A DNA stretch of 6,626 nt from Candidatus Brocadiaceae bacterium (lineage in GTDB: Bacteria; Planctomycetota; Brocadiia; SM23-32). The translations under genes were made by a program, and so were the position numbers. This document shows positions 1 through 6,229 of the stretch, piece after piece (within the stretch, counting starts at the first letter, position 1; each line of letters begins with the position of its first letter). Where the stretch lies: positions 1 to 6,626 of the forward strand of contig PWZK01000131.1 in the NCBI GenBank assembly GCA_003567495.1, written 5' to 3'. Below the pieces are notes generated by a model that did no database searches, had not been told where the DNA came from, and was given only the letters and a program-made list of their open reading frames with translations.

Positions 1-1
1 G

Positions 2-508
2 CGCATTTTGGAAGCAGCGGGTGGCGGCATCGATATTGTGCTTACCGGGGATGATTTTGGCACTCAAAACGGACTCTTGCTTTCGCCGGCCATGTGGCAC
101 GGGTTTCTCTCGGAGGGCTTCAGCGATTACAATGAAATCATTCATTCATTCGGAGCCAGAGCCATGCATCACAGCTGCGGAGCGGTTGCGCCTCTGGTGC
201 CGGATATGGTCGAAGGCGGTCTTAATATATTGCAGTCGTTGCAGCCGGAAGCCATGAGCGAAGAGTTGTCCGATCTGAAGGGTCGATTCAGAGCCAGCCT
301 CGGTTTTCACGGCGGAATGTCCATTCAGCAAACACTGCCGCATGGGACGCCGCAAGATGTGCGCAAATCGGTTAAGGAACTGATCGAAAAGCTTGCAGGG
401 GGCGGTGGTTATATTTTCGGCACCGCCCATAACGTCCAGGCCGATTGCCCCCTGGAAAACGTTTATGCCATGCTGGAAGCCTGTGACAGATTCGGGCGGT
501 ATGACTAA
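2..508 (+). CDS. URO-D family methyltransferase-like protein, C-terminal part (5' end outside window)
   Basis: The frame is open from the window edge, so only the C-terminal ~168 residues are present. The protein resembles uroporphyrinogen-decarboxylase-like proteins, a family that includes the corrinoid/coenzyme M methyltransferases MtaA, MtbA and CmuA. Features seen are a GDDFGTQNG segment (codons at about 47-73), an H-x-C motif (HSC, bases 170-178) in the position of the family's zinc ligands, the LGFHGGMSIQQTLPHGT stretch typical of the family, and a late cysteine in ADCPLEN that could be the third zinc ligand. The C-terminal GGGYIFGTAHNVQ segment is also characteristic. The zinc-ligand cysteines favour a methyltransferase (zinc-activated methyl transfer to or from a corrinoid or thiol) over a true heme-pathway decarboxylase, but the substrate cannot be told. 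It converges with the DUF1015 gene. No T-tract terminator directly follows its stop. Confidence 0.9.
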   Translation, partial: RILEAAGGGIDIVLTGDDFGTQNGLLLSPAMWHGFLSEGFSDYNEIIHSFGARAMHHSCGAVAPLVPDMVEGGLNILQSLQPEAMSEELSDLKGRFRASLGFHGGMSIQQTLPHGTPQDVRKSVKELIEKLAGGGGYIFGTAHNVQADCPLENVYAMLEACDRFGRYD

Positions 509-630
509 CCCGCATTTCATAAACCAACGGCAGAATTTAATATAAACGACTTTTATGTTTAATCTTACATGCACATTTATCAGCTTTTGAAAATCACATT
601 CTGTATTTTAGCCTCAAAAACGACGGTTTA

Positions 631-649
631 CCTGCCTGCAGCAGGCAGG
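631..649. repeat. REP-like palindrome (9-bp arms)
   Basis: CCTGCCTGC (631-639) and GCAGGCAGG (641-649) are perfect inverted arms around a single base. A second short dyad, CCC-tgc-GGG (650-658), abuts it. Lying between two converging 3' ends, it could stall or terminate transcripts from both sides, but neither side has a T tract. A dispersed REP-like element is the other possibility. Confidence 0.6.
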
Positions 650-714
650 CCCTGCGGGCGCGTCTCCAGCGGCACATCTGCTTCAGAAATCTGCACTTGC
701 AGTATACGAATACA

Positions 715-742
715 GCCTGTCTGCGTGCGGACACGCACAGGC
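715..742. repeat. Imperfect hairpin related to the 631-649 palindrome
   Basis: GCCTG (715-719), a TC bulge, TGCGTG (722-727), loop CGGA, CACGCA (732-737) and CAGGC (738-742) form an 11-bp stem with one 2-nt bulge. The 3' arm continues as CAGGCAGG, the same word as in the palindrome 90 bp upstream, so the two probably belong to one repeat unit. Possible roles are the same: bidirectional transcript end or REP-type repeat. Confidence 0.5.
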
Positions 743-807
743 AGGCGGCGTTTGATTTCTTCGCATCTGCACCACTGGAAACGCGTGAAAAAGCGGGTTA
801 ACCCTTC

Positions 808-2118
808 TTACCGTTCGTGTGGATAGATGACCAGCCCGGAGGGGATTTTCGGATAGAAAAAGGTGGATTTAATCGGCAGCCGCCCACCCTGGCGTGCTAT
901 TTTTTGCACCAGATCGATAGGAGTGGGTGGGAGCAAGAAACCGATTTCAAATTTGCCGCTTTGCACGCCACGGCATATCTCCTGTGCCGACGAATTATAT
1001 TCTACACGGTCTGATTCATCGGCCGAGCCGGGCTCTATGCCGAGAAGTGCTGGAAATATATACTGGTGGAGCACGCTGACAGGCAGCATTTCGACATCGT
1101 TGGTTTTGTTTCGGAATTTCAACGCCGGCGGGCTTTCATCGCCCTTAAGCCCAAGTATCAGGACGTTTCCGTTTTTCATTACGCAGCCGATCGAAGGCGG
1201 CTTTTCTCCGCCCTCCAGGCAAGATTGCACTACCTGGTTTTCGTCCGCGATTTTTAACGTTTCAACGGAAAAATGATCTTCCAACGCACTGGAGAAGCTT
1301 TCAACATCAAGCTGCACGCCGGCTTTAACCCCGCGGTGTGTGGGCAGAGAAATCAGGCCTTCGTCTTTTGCCGATACAAGAAAACTCGGCAGGTAATCTT
1401 CGACAGCCTCACCTTCCGGAGTATCAGGCGGACGATGTGAGTTTCTGAAAGCCAGCGCGCTTTCATAACGATGGTGACCGTCGGCAATAACAGCTGATTG
1501 GGGCTCTATGGCCGAGGCAAGCGTATTTATTTCTTCCCGGTCGTCGATTCGCCAGACCGTGTGTCCAATATCATCTTCACTCCGGAAGGAATACAGGAAG
1601 TCACTGCCGGCGCAGGCACGCTTGACGATACTATTGATCTCGCCTTCAGGGTCCGAAAGCATCATCATGGGCTGGCTGAGGTTGGCCCCGCAGGCGTCCA
1701 TAAGCTTGATACGGTCGGTTTTCGGCCCGCCCATGGTGTTTTCATGCGGATATATGCTGCCGCTGCCGGGTTTTTCCAAAAGCAGTGCTGCGATGATTCC
1801 CCGCCTTTTTAACATCCTGCCGCAAATCGTAAAACTTTGTTCAAGTACGTATATGGACGGAAGATTGTCTCTTATCAGGATTTCTTCGTGGCGCCATTTG
1901 CGGAAAGTAGCGGCAACCGAATTATACACTTTGTCGCTGCGTCCGCCGGGCGGAGTCTTCCCGAGGCCAAGTCTGATGAAATTATGAGGGTCTTTATTGC
2001 GAAATTTCCCCTCCTCTATTCCACCTATCACATCGTAAGGAGGCGTTATCACGCGCGTGATAAAGCTGATTTTATCGGGATTATACCTTACACCTCTGAA
2101 TGCTTTGATAGTAGCCAC
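808..2118 (-). CDS. DUF1015 family protein
   Basis: About 436 residues, full length for the DUF1015 family (PF06245). Conserved segments seen (counted from the upstream ATG at 2124) are TPPYDV near residue 27, KDPHNFIRLGLG near 44, HENTMGGPKTDRI at 127-139 and ADGHHRYESALAFR at 214-227. The DGHHRYESA block resembles the G-x-HR-x-x-A signature of the ParB/sulfiredoxin fold used by free-serine kinases such as SerK. A metabolite kinase role is therefore an attractive inference, but I cannot prove it from the sequence. ATG at 2122-2124 has GGAG only one base upstream. GTG at 2116-2118 sits seven bases from the same GGAG and gives the family-like start M-A-T-I-K-A-F-R-G, so I prefer it. It follows the 844-aa gene by about 170 bp on the same strand and may have its own promoter. 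Confidence 0.92.
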   Translation of the reverse strand: MATIKAFRGVRYNPDKISFITRVITPPYDVIGGIEEGKFRNKDPHNFIRLGLGKTPPGGRSDKVYNSVAATFRKWRHEEILIRDNLPSIYVLEQSFTICGRMLKRRGIIAALLLEKPGSGSIYPHENTMGGPKTDRIKLMDACGANLSQPMMMLSDPEGEINSIVKRACAGSDFLYSFRSEDDIGHTVWRIDDREEINTLASAIEPQSAVIADGHHRYESALAFRNSHRPPDTPEGEAVEDYLPSFLVSAKDEGLISLPTHRGVKAGVQLDVESFSSALEDHFSVETLKIADENQVVQSCLEGGEKPPSIGCVMKNGNVLILGLKGDESPPALKFRNKTNDVEMLPVSVLHQYIFPALLGIEPGSADESDRVEYNSSAQEICRGVQSGKFEIGFLLPPTPIDLVQKIARQGGRLPIKSTFFYPKIPSGLVIYPHER

Positions 2119-2172
2119 CGACATACTCCGTTTATTATGATTTTTCCGGATATTCTGCGAAACAGAGCATTA

Positions 2173-2201
2173 AGCATATAATATAATGCGTATTTTTTCA
2201 A
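2173..2201 (-). promoter_or_regulatory. Possible sigma70-type promoter for the DUF1015 gene
   Basis: Read on the minus strand, TTGAAA (2201-2196; 5 of 6 to the -35 consensus) is followed after 17 bases by TATGCT (2178-2173; 4 of 6 to the -10). This would start transcription about 45 bases ahead of the GTG start. Surrounding DNA is very AT-rich. The elements are only moderate, so read-through from the upstream gene remains possible. Confidence 0.35.
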
Positions 2202-2226
2202 ACCACCGGCCCGCACCCGGATTATC

Positions 2227-2285
2227 CCGCATATTTCATAAATACACTTCCATACGGACCTCCCGGGAACGCGTTAAATATGCGG
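2227..2285. repeat. 10-bp perfect inverted repeat just after the 844-aa gene
   Basis: CCGCATATTT (2227-2236) and AAATATGCGG (2276-2285) are exact inverted copies separated by 39 bases. The outer arm lies one base past the stop codon of the 844-aa gene. In the minus-strand mRNA this makes a 10-bp stem with a large loop that also contains GGGAGGT. It could protect or end the upstream transcript, or be an operator for the DUF1015 gene. No T tract follows it. Confidence 0.45.
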
Positions 2286-2286
2286 T

Positions 2287-4821
2287 TTATTCGGGCACTT
2301 GTCTCAATTCCGCTATAACGGCGGCCAGGGCACTGAAAATCGCCAGGGCAAAACAGCGCCAGAGCATGGGCACCCACAGGCCGGTTATACCGGCATATTG
2401 GCTGCTCCCGATGAAAAATACGGCAAGAGAATACAATATCCCCGAGACGATCCCGGTCGCTGCAGCGGCTGCTATACGCCTGTCCCGCGGCATTCCGCCC
2501 GCAAACCGATTCGCCGCCCAACCTCCGACGAAGGCGACAGGCAGAACAAGCGGCAACAGGGAACGCAGATACCAGAGGTTGGACACAGAAGGCTGCACGC
2601 CCGCATAAGCACCATAAAAGTAGTGTGCGGTCGTTAGCACCCCGCCGGCTGTGAGCGCAACCGCCGGCAGGTGAATTCGCCGCGCCGCTATCGCGGAGCG
2701 CATAGCGCTTACTTTTTCCATGCGTCGCCGGATCGTAAGAGGCCAGTTATAAAAGAGTGAAAAAACCCAGTGTTCCAGCAGCGCGCCGCGCTCGCCAAAA
2801 ACCGGCACCAGCCTGACCGCGTCAGTTGCCCAATGTGCCGCCATGAAACGCGCAAGAGCGGGATAGCGGGTTGTCATCTGAATCGGAAACGCCAGGTACC
2901 CCACATATTTGAAGTAACTTAAAGACAGCGCAATTTTGTAATCTTTGAAATTGCGATCCCGAACGGCCATGCCGGTGGTGTAGAGCCCCCTGCACAGCGA
3001 GCCCGGCGAAAGGGGGATCACCTGGAAAAGTGCAAAAATGCCGGCAGCAGCAGCCGTGCGCTCAGCCTGCGACATATCGGGGCGTGACCAGTAAAAATAC
3101 CCCGCCACCGACAACGAAACTATCTGAGTTACCGGCAGTGTCATCAGGTGGACAACAAGGCTGACCAGATATCTCTGTATATAAGGCTCATCAATGCGGG
3201 ACATTATAGTATCCGCATCCTCCTCGCTCAGAATATCCTTCTGGCGACCTTTCGACACCATCTCGAGCAGCCATGCGGTGCGCATCGAGGCGGTAAAATA
3301 CAGCTTAAACGGTCTGATGAACCAAAAATGCAGCTTCTCCGCGAAGATTTTTTTGTCAGTTAAAAAACGGTGGAAGCCTGCAGGCAGCGTAGACAGCGGG
3401 AAATGAAAAACAGCACGTGCCGGATGCCGACAAAGCATGAGCGCCCGCCTCCCGCTTATCCGGCCGCTTCGATGCCATGCTATGAGCGTTTCACAAATCC
3501 TTCCTCTGACCGCCCTGCCGAGGTACCCCGCCTTGAAAAGCGTGTTTCGGTAATGGGCGCGCCATGCGCGGTTGCCCCACCACCTGCGCAGCACGCCGCC
3601 CAATACGGGCAGCAGCCCGGTCAGAAAAAACAACACCGTTTTCAAACGGCTTCGGGCCAATTTCTCCACCCCTTTATCGTCCACAACATTGCGCACCCTC
3701 CATCCACTCTGCATACTTTGCCGGATGGTATGCCATAGACTTTTATCGTAAAGAAGGCGAGGAAAGTTATGAGTGATATCCGGCAGCGAATCGCGATAAA
3801 TACGCTCACATCTTTCAAGTTCTTCCAGCATCAGACCGGCCTGCGGCAACAGGCGCCTCATGCCGGGATTTGCGTCCAGGTACCCCCGCAGTTTCGAAGT
3901 ATCGCCCCGATCGAATTGAACGACCGAACCGCGGCGCAGCCCACTCGCAATCAACCTGAAATCGCCCGGGCTCATTGGCAGGAAAGGCAATAGCGCCAGT
4001 CCCGCACGGAAATCAACTGCCGTCAGGCCCGAACATGGGTCTTCTCCACTCTCTGCACGCTTCAAACAGTTCGGCTGACTTTTACACGTACTCCATTCAT
4101 ATTGCCGCGCAAACTCGTATGCGCCCAGCTCGTGCAACAGCTTCACAAAATCGCCCATAAATCTGTATTTAGCCCGGTATTCGGGCGAGCCGACAAGGCC
4201 GTCATCCTCTATTTTACCTCTTCTCCACATCCTGAGAAGGTCCATGCGATCATCGATCTCGAGGCGCCAGGTGCGCCCTTCAACCCAATCGCTGAGCTCC
4301 CCGCAACTTCCTATTTTGTCGTCCACAAACGTCGCATGGATGTTGTTGACCGACATGGGATCGCCGAATTTCAGTGCGGCGGCGGCCCGTATGAATTTCT
4401 GCCACAGAGCGCCGGCACGCGCCGCCTGATGGTTGGTTTGAAGCTGAAACTGTCCTTGAAAACCGGCGGCATAGAGGGCGTTGCGAAAAAAAAGCGAGAA
4501 ACGCGACGGGGGGACCATTATTTTCATCGCATATGCTTCGCCGGCCTTCAGATCCGCATCATCAACAACATTCTGCGCCCGGCAACCGGCACTTGCGGAG
4601 ATAAGGCGCACGCGATAAACCTGCCCGGCAAAACCGCCGCCTGCAAACTTTTCCACACGCAGCCGCACGTCCCGACCCGGCCCGGGGACAACCGGCCGGA
4701 CGCGGTAGAGTAGCTCAGTCCCCTGCTCGTATCGGACCGTCCGCATGGGCCGGTAAAGACCGAGCGCTTTGAACTCCTCCTGAAGACGCCGGCAAACATC
4801 CGGTGAGTAATTAGTTGTCAT
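2287..4821 (-). CDS. Kinase-like N-terminal domain fused to a multi-pass membrane domain (uncharacterised)
   Basis: 844 residues; I do not recognise a named family. The N-terminus reads like a degenerate protein-kinase fold: glycine-rich loop KFAGGGFAGQVYRV (58-71), AYAMKIM with the candidate ATP-binding Lys100, hinge-like SDWVEGRTW (177-185), catalytic-loop-like KSQPNCLKR (247-255) and VDFRAGL (269-275) in the DFG position. The HRD aspartate is not evident (YEWSTCKSQPN) and DFG reads DFR, so it may be a pseudokinase. The C-terminal half is hydrophobic, with likely membrane segments near 395-411, 551-575, 587-605, 630-648, 717-735, 750-768, 782-804 and 814-836. Basic stretches (RRWW, RRR) flank several of them. 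Start ATG at 4819-4821 has AGGAAG close upstream. It begins 51 bp after ruvC, so co-transcription is likely. A T8 run (minus strand of 4486-4493, codons for SLFFR) is a potential slippage site. Existence of the gene is secure; its role is unknown. Confidence 0.88.
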   Translation of the reverse strand: MTTNYSPDVCRRLQEEFKALGLYRPMRTVRYEQGTELLYRVRPVVPGPGRDVRLRVEKFAGGGFAGQVYRVRLISASAGCRAQNVVDDADLKAGEAYAMKIMVPPSRFSLFFRNALYAAGFQGQFQLQTNHQAARAGALWQKFIRAAAALKFGDPMSVNNIHATFVDDKIGSCGELSDWVEGRTWRLEIDDRMDLLRMWRRGKIEDDGLVGSPEYRAKYRFMGDFVKLLHELGAYEFARQYEWSTCKSQPNCLKRAESGEDPCSGLTAVDFRAGLALLPFLPMSPGDFRLIASGLRRGSVVQFDRGDTSKLRGYLDANPGMRRLLPQAGLMLEELERCERIYRDSLPDITHNFPRLLYDKSLWHTIRQSMQSGWRVRNVVDDKGVEKLARSRLKTVLFFLTGLLPVLGGVLRRWWGNRAWRAHYRNTLFKAGYLGRAVRGRICETLIAWHRSGRISGRRALMLCRHPARAVFHFPLSTLPAGFHRFLTDKKIFAEKLHFWFIRPFKLYFTASMRTAWLLEMVSKGRQKDILSEEDADTIMSRIDEPYIQRYLVSLVVHLMTLPVTQIVSLSVAGYFYWSRPDMSQAERTAAAAGIFALFQVIPLSPGSLCRGLYTTGMAVRDRNFKDYKIALSLSYFKYVGYLAFPIQMTTRYPALARFMAAHWATDAVRLVPVFGERGALLEHWVFSLFYNWPLTIRRRMEKVSAMRSAIAARRIHLPAVALTAGGVLTTAHYFYGAYAGVQPSVSNLWYLRSLLPLVLPVAFVGGWAANRFAGGMPRDRRIAAAAATGIVSGILYSLAVFFIGSSQYAGITGLWVPMLWRCFALAIFSALAAVIAELRQVPE

Positions 4822-4872
4822 AACTTCCTGATATTCCGTTGTTCCGGACTTTTCAGAAAAAATTTTCGCCGT

Positions 4873-5346
4873 TTACCTGCGCAGTCGGCGGCAGTGGCAG
4901 ATAGCGATTGCAAGAGCGTCCGCTGCGTCGTCGGGCTCGGGAAGTTCGGCAAGACCGAGCTGGAGCCTGACCATCTCCTGCACCTGGCTCTTATGGGCTG
5001 CTCCGGTGCCGACAACGGATTTTTTTACGGTGCGCGGCGAGTATTCAGCTACCTCCAGCCCTTCCGCGGCACAGGCGATCAGGGCCACCCCGCGGGCCTC
5101 GCCGATTTTGATGGCGGTCCTTACATTTATACCGTAGAAAACCCCCTCTACGGCGGCCACCCCCGGCTCATGGCGACGGAATATCTCACACAGACCCTGG
5201 TGGATTATGTTCAGCCTTTCATATAACGGCTTTTTGGCTGAAGCTCTTATCACCCCGTAATCGACCACCTTCAACCCGGCTGGAGTAGCATCTATAACTC
5301 CGTAACCGCAGACACGCGTGCCGGGGTCCACCCCGAGCACCCGCAT
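4873..5346 (-). CDS. ruvC: Crossover junction endodeoxyribonuclease RuvC
   Basis: RuvC is the dimeric, Mg2+-dependent nuclease that resolves Holliday junctions made in recombination and repair, normally with the RuvAB branch-migration motor. The four acidic catalytic residues are present: Asp in MRVLGVDPGTR near the start, Glu in AAVEGVFYG, and two Asp in DDAADALAIAICHC near the C-terminus. The VFYGxN-TAIKIGEARGVAL and PxxVKKSVVGTGAAHKSQV segments are also diagnostic. ATG at 5344-5346 has GGAG three bases upstream and gives the family's usual N-terminus and 157 residues. The frame stays open upstream to ATGs at 5398-5400 and 5395-5397 and TTG at 5404-5406. That would add a 17-20-residue Gln/Asn/Lys-rich tail encoded by a TTTTGA repeat and lacking a ribosome binding site, so I prefer 5346. 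ruvA and ruvB are not adjacent. Confidence 0.96.
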   Translation of the reverse strand: MRVLGVDPGTRVCGYGVIDATPAGLKVVDYGVIRASAKKPLYERLNIIHQGLCEIFRRHEPGVAAVEGVFYGINVRTAIKIGEARGVALIACAAEGLEVAEYSPRTVKKSVVGTGAAHKSQVQEMVRLQLGLAELPEPDDAADALAIAICHCRRLRR

Positions 5347-5450
5347 TTTCTCCGATGTTTTACCGCTGTTTTTTTGATTTTGATTTTGATTTGCCATCAT
5401 CGACAAGAAATGTCTGGTTGAACCTGCTGAGCGCCTAATTCTTTTTCAAG

Positions 5451-5480
5451 ACAAAGCTTGAGTCCGGTCTAAAAACCCCC
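5451..5480 (-). repeat. Left copy of the 30-bp inverted repeat
   Basis: On the minus strand it matches 6200-6229 with three mismatches. The unbroken core is ACCGGACTCAAG (plus-strand CTTGAGTCCGGT at 5457-5468). It overlaps the T tract of the minus-strand terminator-like hairpin at 5471-5511. Confidence 0.75.
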
Positions 5481-5511
5481 GGGGCAACACGGACTGTCCC
5501 GTGCGTCCCGG
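5471..5511 (-). terminator. Intrinsic terminator-like hairpin, minus strand
   Basis: On the minus strand an outer stem CCGGG (5511-5507) pairs with CCCGG (5483-5479). An inner stem CACGGG (5503-5498) pairs with TCCGTG (5493-5488) around an ACAG tetraloop; the last inner pair is G-U. GGG and TTTTT (5475-5471) follow. It lies three bases beyond the stop codon of the fragment at 5514-5627, as expected for that fragment's original terminator. It also lies upstream of ruvC, so it would insulate ruvC from upstream transcription or act as an attenuator if transcription starts further right. Confidence 0.45.
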
Positions 5512-5513
5512 TG

Positions 5514-5627
5514 CTAAGACAATGCGGACTGTGTGTGATTATAAACGATAATCCCGTTATATTCCAGCGCCAGTATGTCGTCTTTTGTGTATCCATCTAT
5601 TCTGAGAGGATAGCACTTGAAACAGAG
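5514..5627 (-). pseudogene. Possible C-terminal fragment of a lost gene
   Basis: A 37-codon minus-strand frame, open after a TGA at 5628-5630, has no usual start codon but reads like real protein: CFKCYPLRIDGYTKDD and LALEYNGIIVYNHTQ. It includes a C-x-x-C pair. Its TAG stop is directly followed by a terminator-like hairpin, the normal arrangement of a gene end. I do not recognise the family. It could equally be a chance open stretch. Confidence 0.25.
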
Positions 5628-5740
5628 TCAAAAAGTGCTCTTGAAACAGGGCATTGAAGAAGGTTATATTTGGCCAGAAACTTTCCTGCTTTGTTTACAT
5701 TAACTTTAGTATCTGCAATATATTAAGTATAAGCTTTCAT

Positions 5741-5770
5741 TTGCATATGGCAAGCGTTTTGTGGTATAAT
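5741..5770 (+). promoter_or_regulatory. Extended -10 promoter pointing right
   Basis: TATAAT (5765-5770) is a perfect -10 preceded by TGG, giving the extended -10 TG-n-TATAAT. TTGCAT (5741-5746) lies 18 bases upstream and matches three of six -35 positions. The predicted start is near 5777, just inside the 49-codon ORF that begins at 5772. The promoter would therefore not transcribe that ORF's ATG and may instead make a structured RNA from the hairpin-rich DNA downstream. Confidence 0.42.
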
Positions 5771-5771
5771 T

Positions 5772-5921
5772 ATGGCATATAAAGGTGACATTCAGCGCAC
5801 TGATTCTTTTCAGGCTATCTCCAATATCGTTTCATACACGCGCGTGAGGCTGCTGGTAGAGATTCTGTTGCGGCTTCACAAGGTTTTGTCGGAGTCCGAC
5901 AAAGAACGTTTTGCCGTATAG
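5772..5921 (+). CDS. Small 49-aa ORF, uncertain
   Basis: ATG to TAG, 49 codons, beginning MAYKGDIQRTDSFQAIS and continuing with a Leu/Arg-rich stretch (VRLLVEILLRLHKVL) that would form an amphipathic helix, then SESDKERF. The composition is protein-like and no family is recognised. Against it, there is no Shine-Dalgarno sequence, the ATG lies one base after a perfect TATAAT and before the expected transcription start, and the 3' end is built from palindromic DNA (5885-5903). It lies within the 779-bp repeat-bounded segment. Confidence 0.28.
   Translation: MAYKGDIQRTDSFQAISNIVSYTRVRLLVEILLRLHKVLSESDKERFAV
5885..5903. repeat. Perfect 9-bp palindrome
   Basis: TTTGTCGGA (5885-5893) and TCCGACAAA (5895-5903) are exact inverted arms around one G. 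It ends four bases before the left arm of the larger inverted repeat 5908-6059. A binding site or RNA hairpin is possible. There is no proper T tract, so a terminator is less likely. Confidence 0.55.
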
Positions 5922-6059
5922 GGGCGCGTTCAGAACGCAGGTTTATGCCTATTGTATGGCGATCGGGGTGAACTTTGGCCGGGTAGCACGCCACAAGAGG
6001 GAGGAAATTCGGGAAGAGTGCTGCTGGAGTAAGAAATTTACCCCCTATAGCGGCAAAAC
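5908..6059. repeat. Long-range inverted repeat (17/18 bp arms)
   Basis: GTTTTGCCGTATAGGGG (5908-5924) is complementary to CCCCTATAGCGGCAAAAC (6042-6059) except for one extra base. The enclosed 117 bases include a small GCGTTC/GAACGC dyad (5926-5938). It may be the closing stem of a ~150-nt structured RNA transcribed from the promoter at 5741-5770, or the ends of a small nested insertion. Confidence 0.6.
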
Positions 6060-6160
6060 ACTACCAAAAAAAGCTGAATTTTACGTTTTCTCTGACAAAA
6101 GGATTTTTTGAGCGTTCTAAAATTTATTTTACTCAGTTTTTCTTCAGCGCGGGGAGCTAT

Positions 6161-6202
6161 CCCTCGGCTGGGTGAGCACGCTAAATGAGAGCGCGGCGAG
6201 GG
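6161..6202. repeat. Short GC-rich inverted repeat
   Basis: CCCTCG (6161-6166) pairs with CGAGGG (6197-6202). A separate short hairpin GGGA-gcta-TCCC precedes it (6152-6163, sharing a few bases). It leads directly into the right 30-bp repeat. A modest signal that could be chance in GC-rich sequence. Confidence 0.3.
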
Positions 6203-6229
6203 GGTTTGTATACCGGACTCAAGGTTTGT
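6200..6229 (+). repeat. Right copy of the 30-bp inverted repeat
   Basis: Matches the minus strand of 5451-5480 at 27 of 30 positions, with core ACCGGACTCAAG (6212-6223). Its last nine bases start the tandem AAGGTTTGT repeat that continues beyond it. Confidence 0.75.

Larger units (their letters stand above)
509..807. other. Convergent intergenic spacer with GC-rich palindromes
   Basis: This is a 299-bp spacer between two converging genes. The first ~110 bp are AT-rich and show nothing recognisable. The middle (631-746) carries two GC-rich inverted repeats sharing the CAGGCAGG/CCTGCCTG word. An 85-codon plus-strand reading frame crosses it, but its composition (many Arg, Ser, Thr, Cys; reads through both palindromes) does not look like a protein. 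Confidence 0.6.
5451..6229. mobile_element. Candidate small or decayed mobile element bounded by 30-bp inverted repeats
   Basis: The plus strand at 6200-6229 and the minus strand at 5480-5451 match at 27 of 30 positions. Both read GGGGGTTT-x-TA-x-ACCGGACTCAAG-x-TTTGT (x = variable). Outer ends are ACAAA...TTTGT. The bases directly outside both ends are AAG (5448-5450 and 6230-6232), which could be a 3-bp target duplication, though a 3-bp match happens easily by chance. The interior (about 720 bp) has no transposase-length frame, so this would be a non-autonomous or degraded element. Alternatively the two copies are members of a dispersed intergenic repeat that happen to face each other. The left end lies within about 110 bp of the ruvC start, so the element may have displaced or supplied ruvC's upstream region. 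Confidence 0.42.

Noticed and set aside
2176..2187. Two plus-strand TATAAT-like words
   Set aside because: They point away from any plus-strand gene; the downstream DNA is antisense to the 844-aa gene. They are explained by the AT-rich promoter-like zone of the DUF1015 gene.
2232..2262. GGGAGGT followed by minus-strand mini-ORFs of five codons
   Set aside because: A good Shine-Dalgarno but only M-E-V-Y-L and M-K-Y-A-G frames follow; no regulatory residue pattern, so a leader peptide cannot be supported.
4102..4713. 203-codon plus-strand ORF
   Set aside because: Entirely antisense to the 844-aa gene, which has clear membrane helices and kinase-like motifs; long antisense frames are common in GC-rich coding DNA.
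5538..5543. Minus-strand TATAAT as a ruvC promoter
   Set aside because: Its -35 match is poor, and a transcript from here would meet the terminator-like hairpin at 5511-5471 before reaching ruvC. Possible attenuated leader, but not supported enough to call.
5616..5649. CTTGAAACAG direct repeat (5616-5625 and 5640-5649) as a CRISPR-like or operator array
   Set aside because: Only two 10-bp copies with a 14-bp spacer and an overlapping weak hairpin (AGCACTT/AAGTGCT); too little for an array or a defined operator.
5978..6020. RNase P RNA-like string (GGCCGGGTAGC ... GAGGAAATTCGGG)
   Set aside because: It only loosely resembles conserved region I (GAGGAAAGTCC). The complementary conserved region V and the rest of the RNA's helices are not found downstream.
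5911..6111. 66-codon plus-strand ORF with TTG start
   Set aside because: Both arms of the 5908-6059 inverted repeat are inside it, the start is TTG without a ribosome binding site, and the composition is not protein-like. Possibly decayed coding DNA but unsupported.
6145..6205. tRNA-like GC-rich stretch
   Set aside because: No T-arm GGTTCRA motif, no consistent acceptor stem and no anticodon arm could be drawn.
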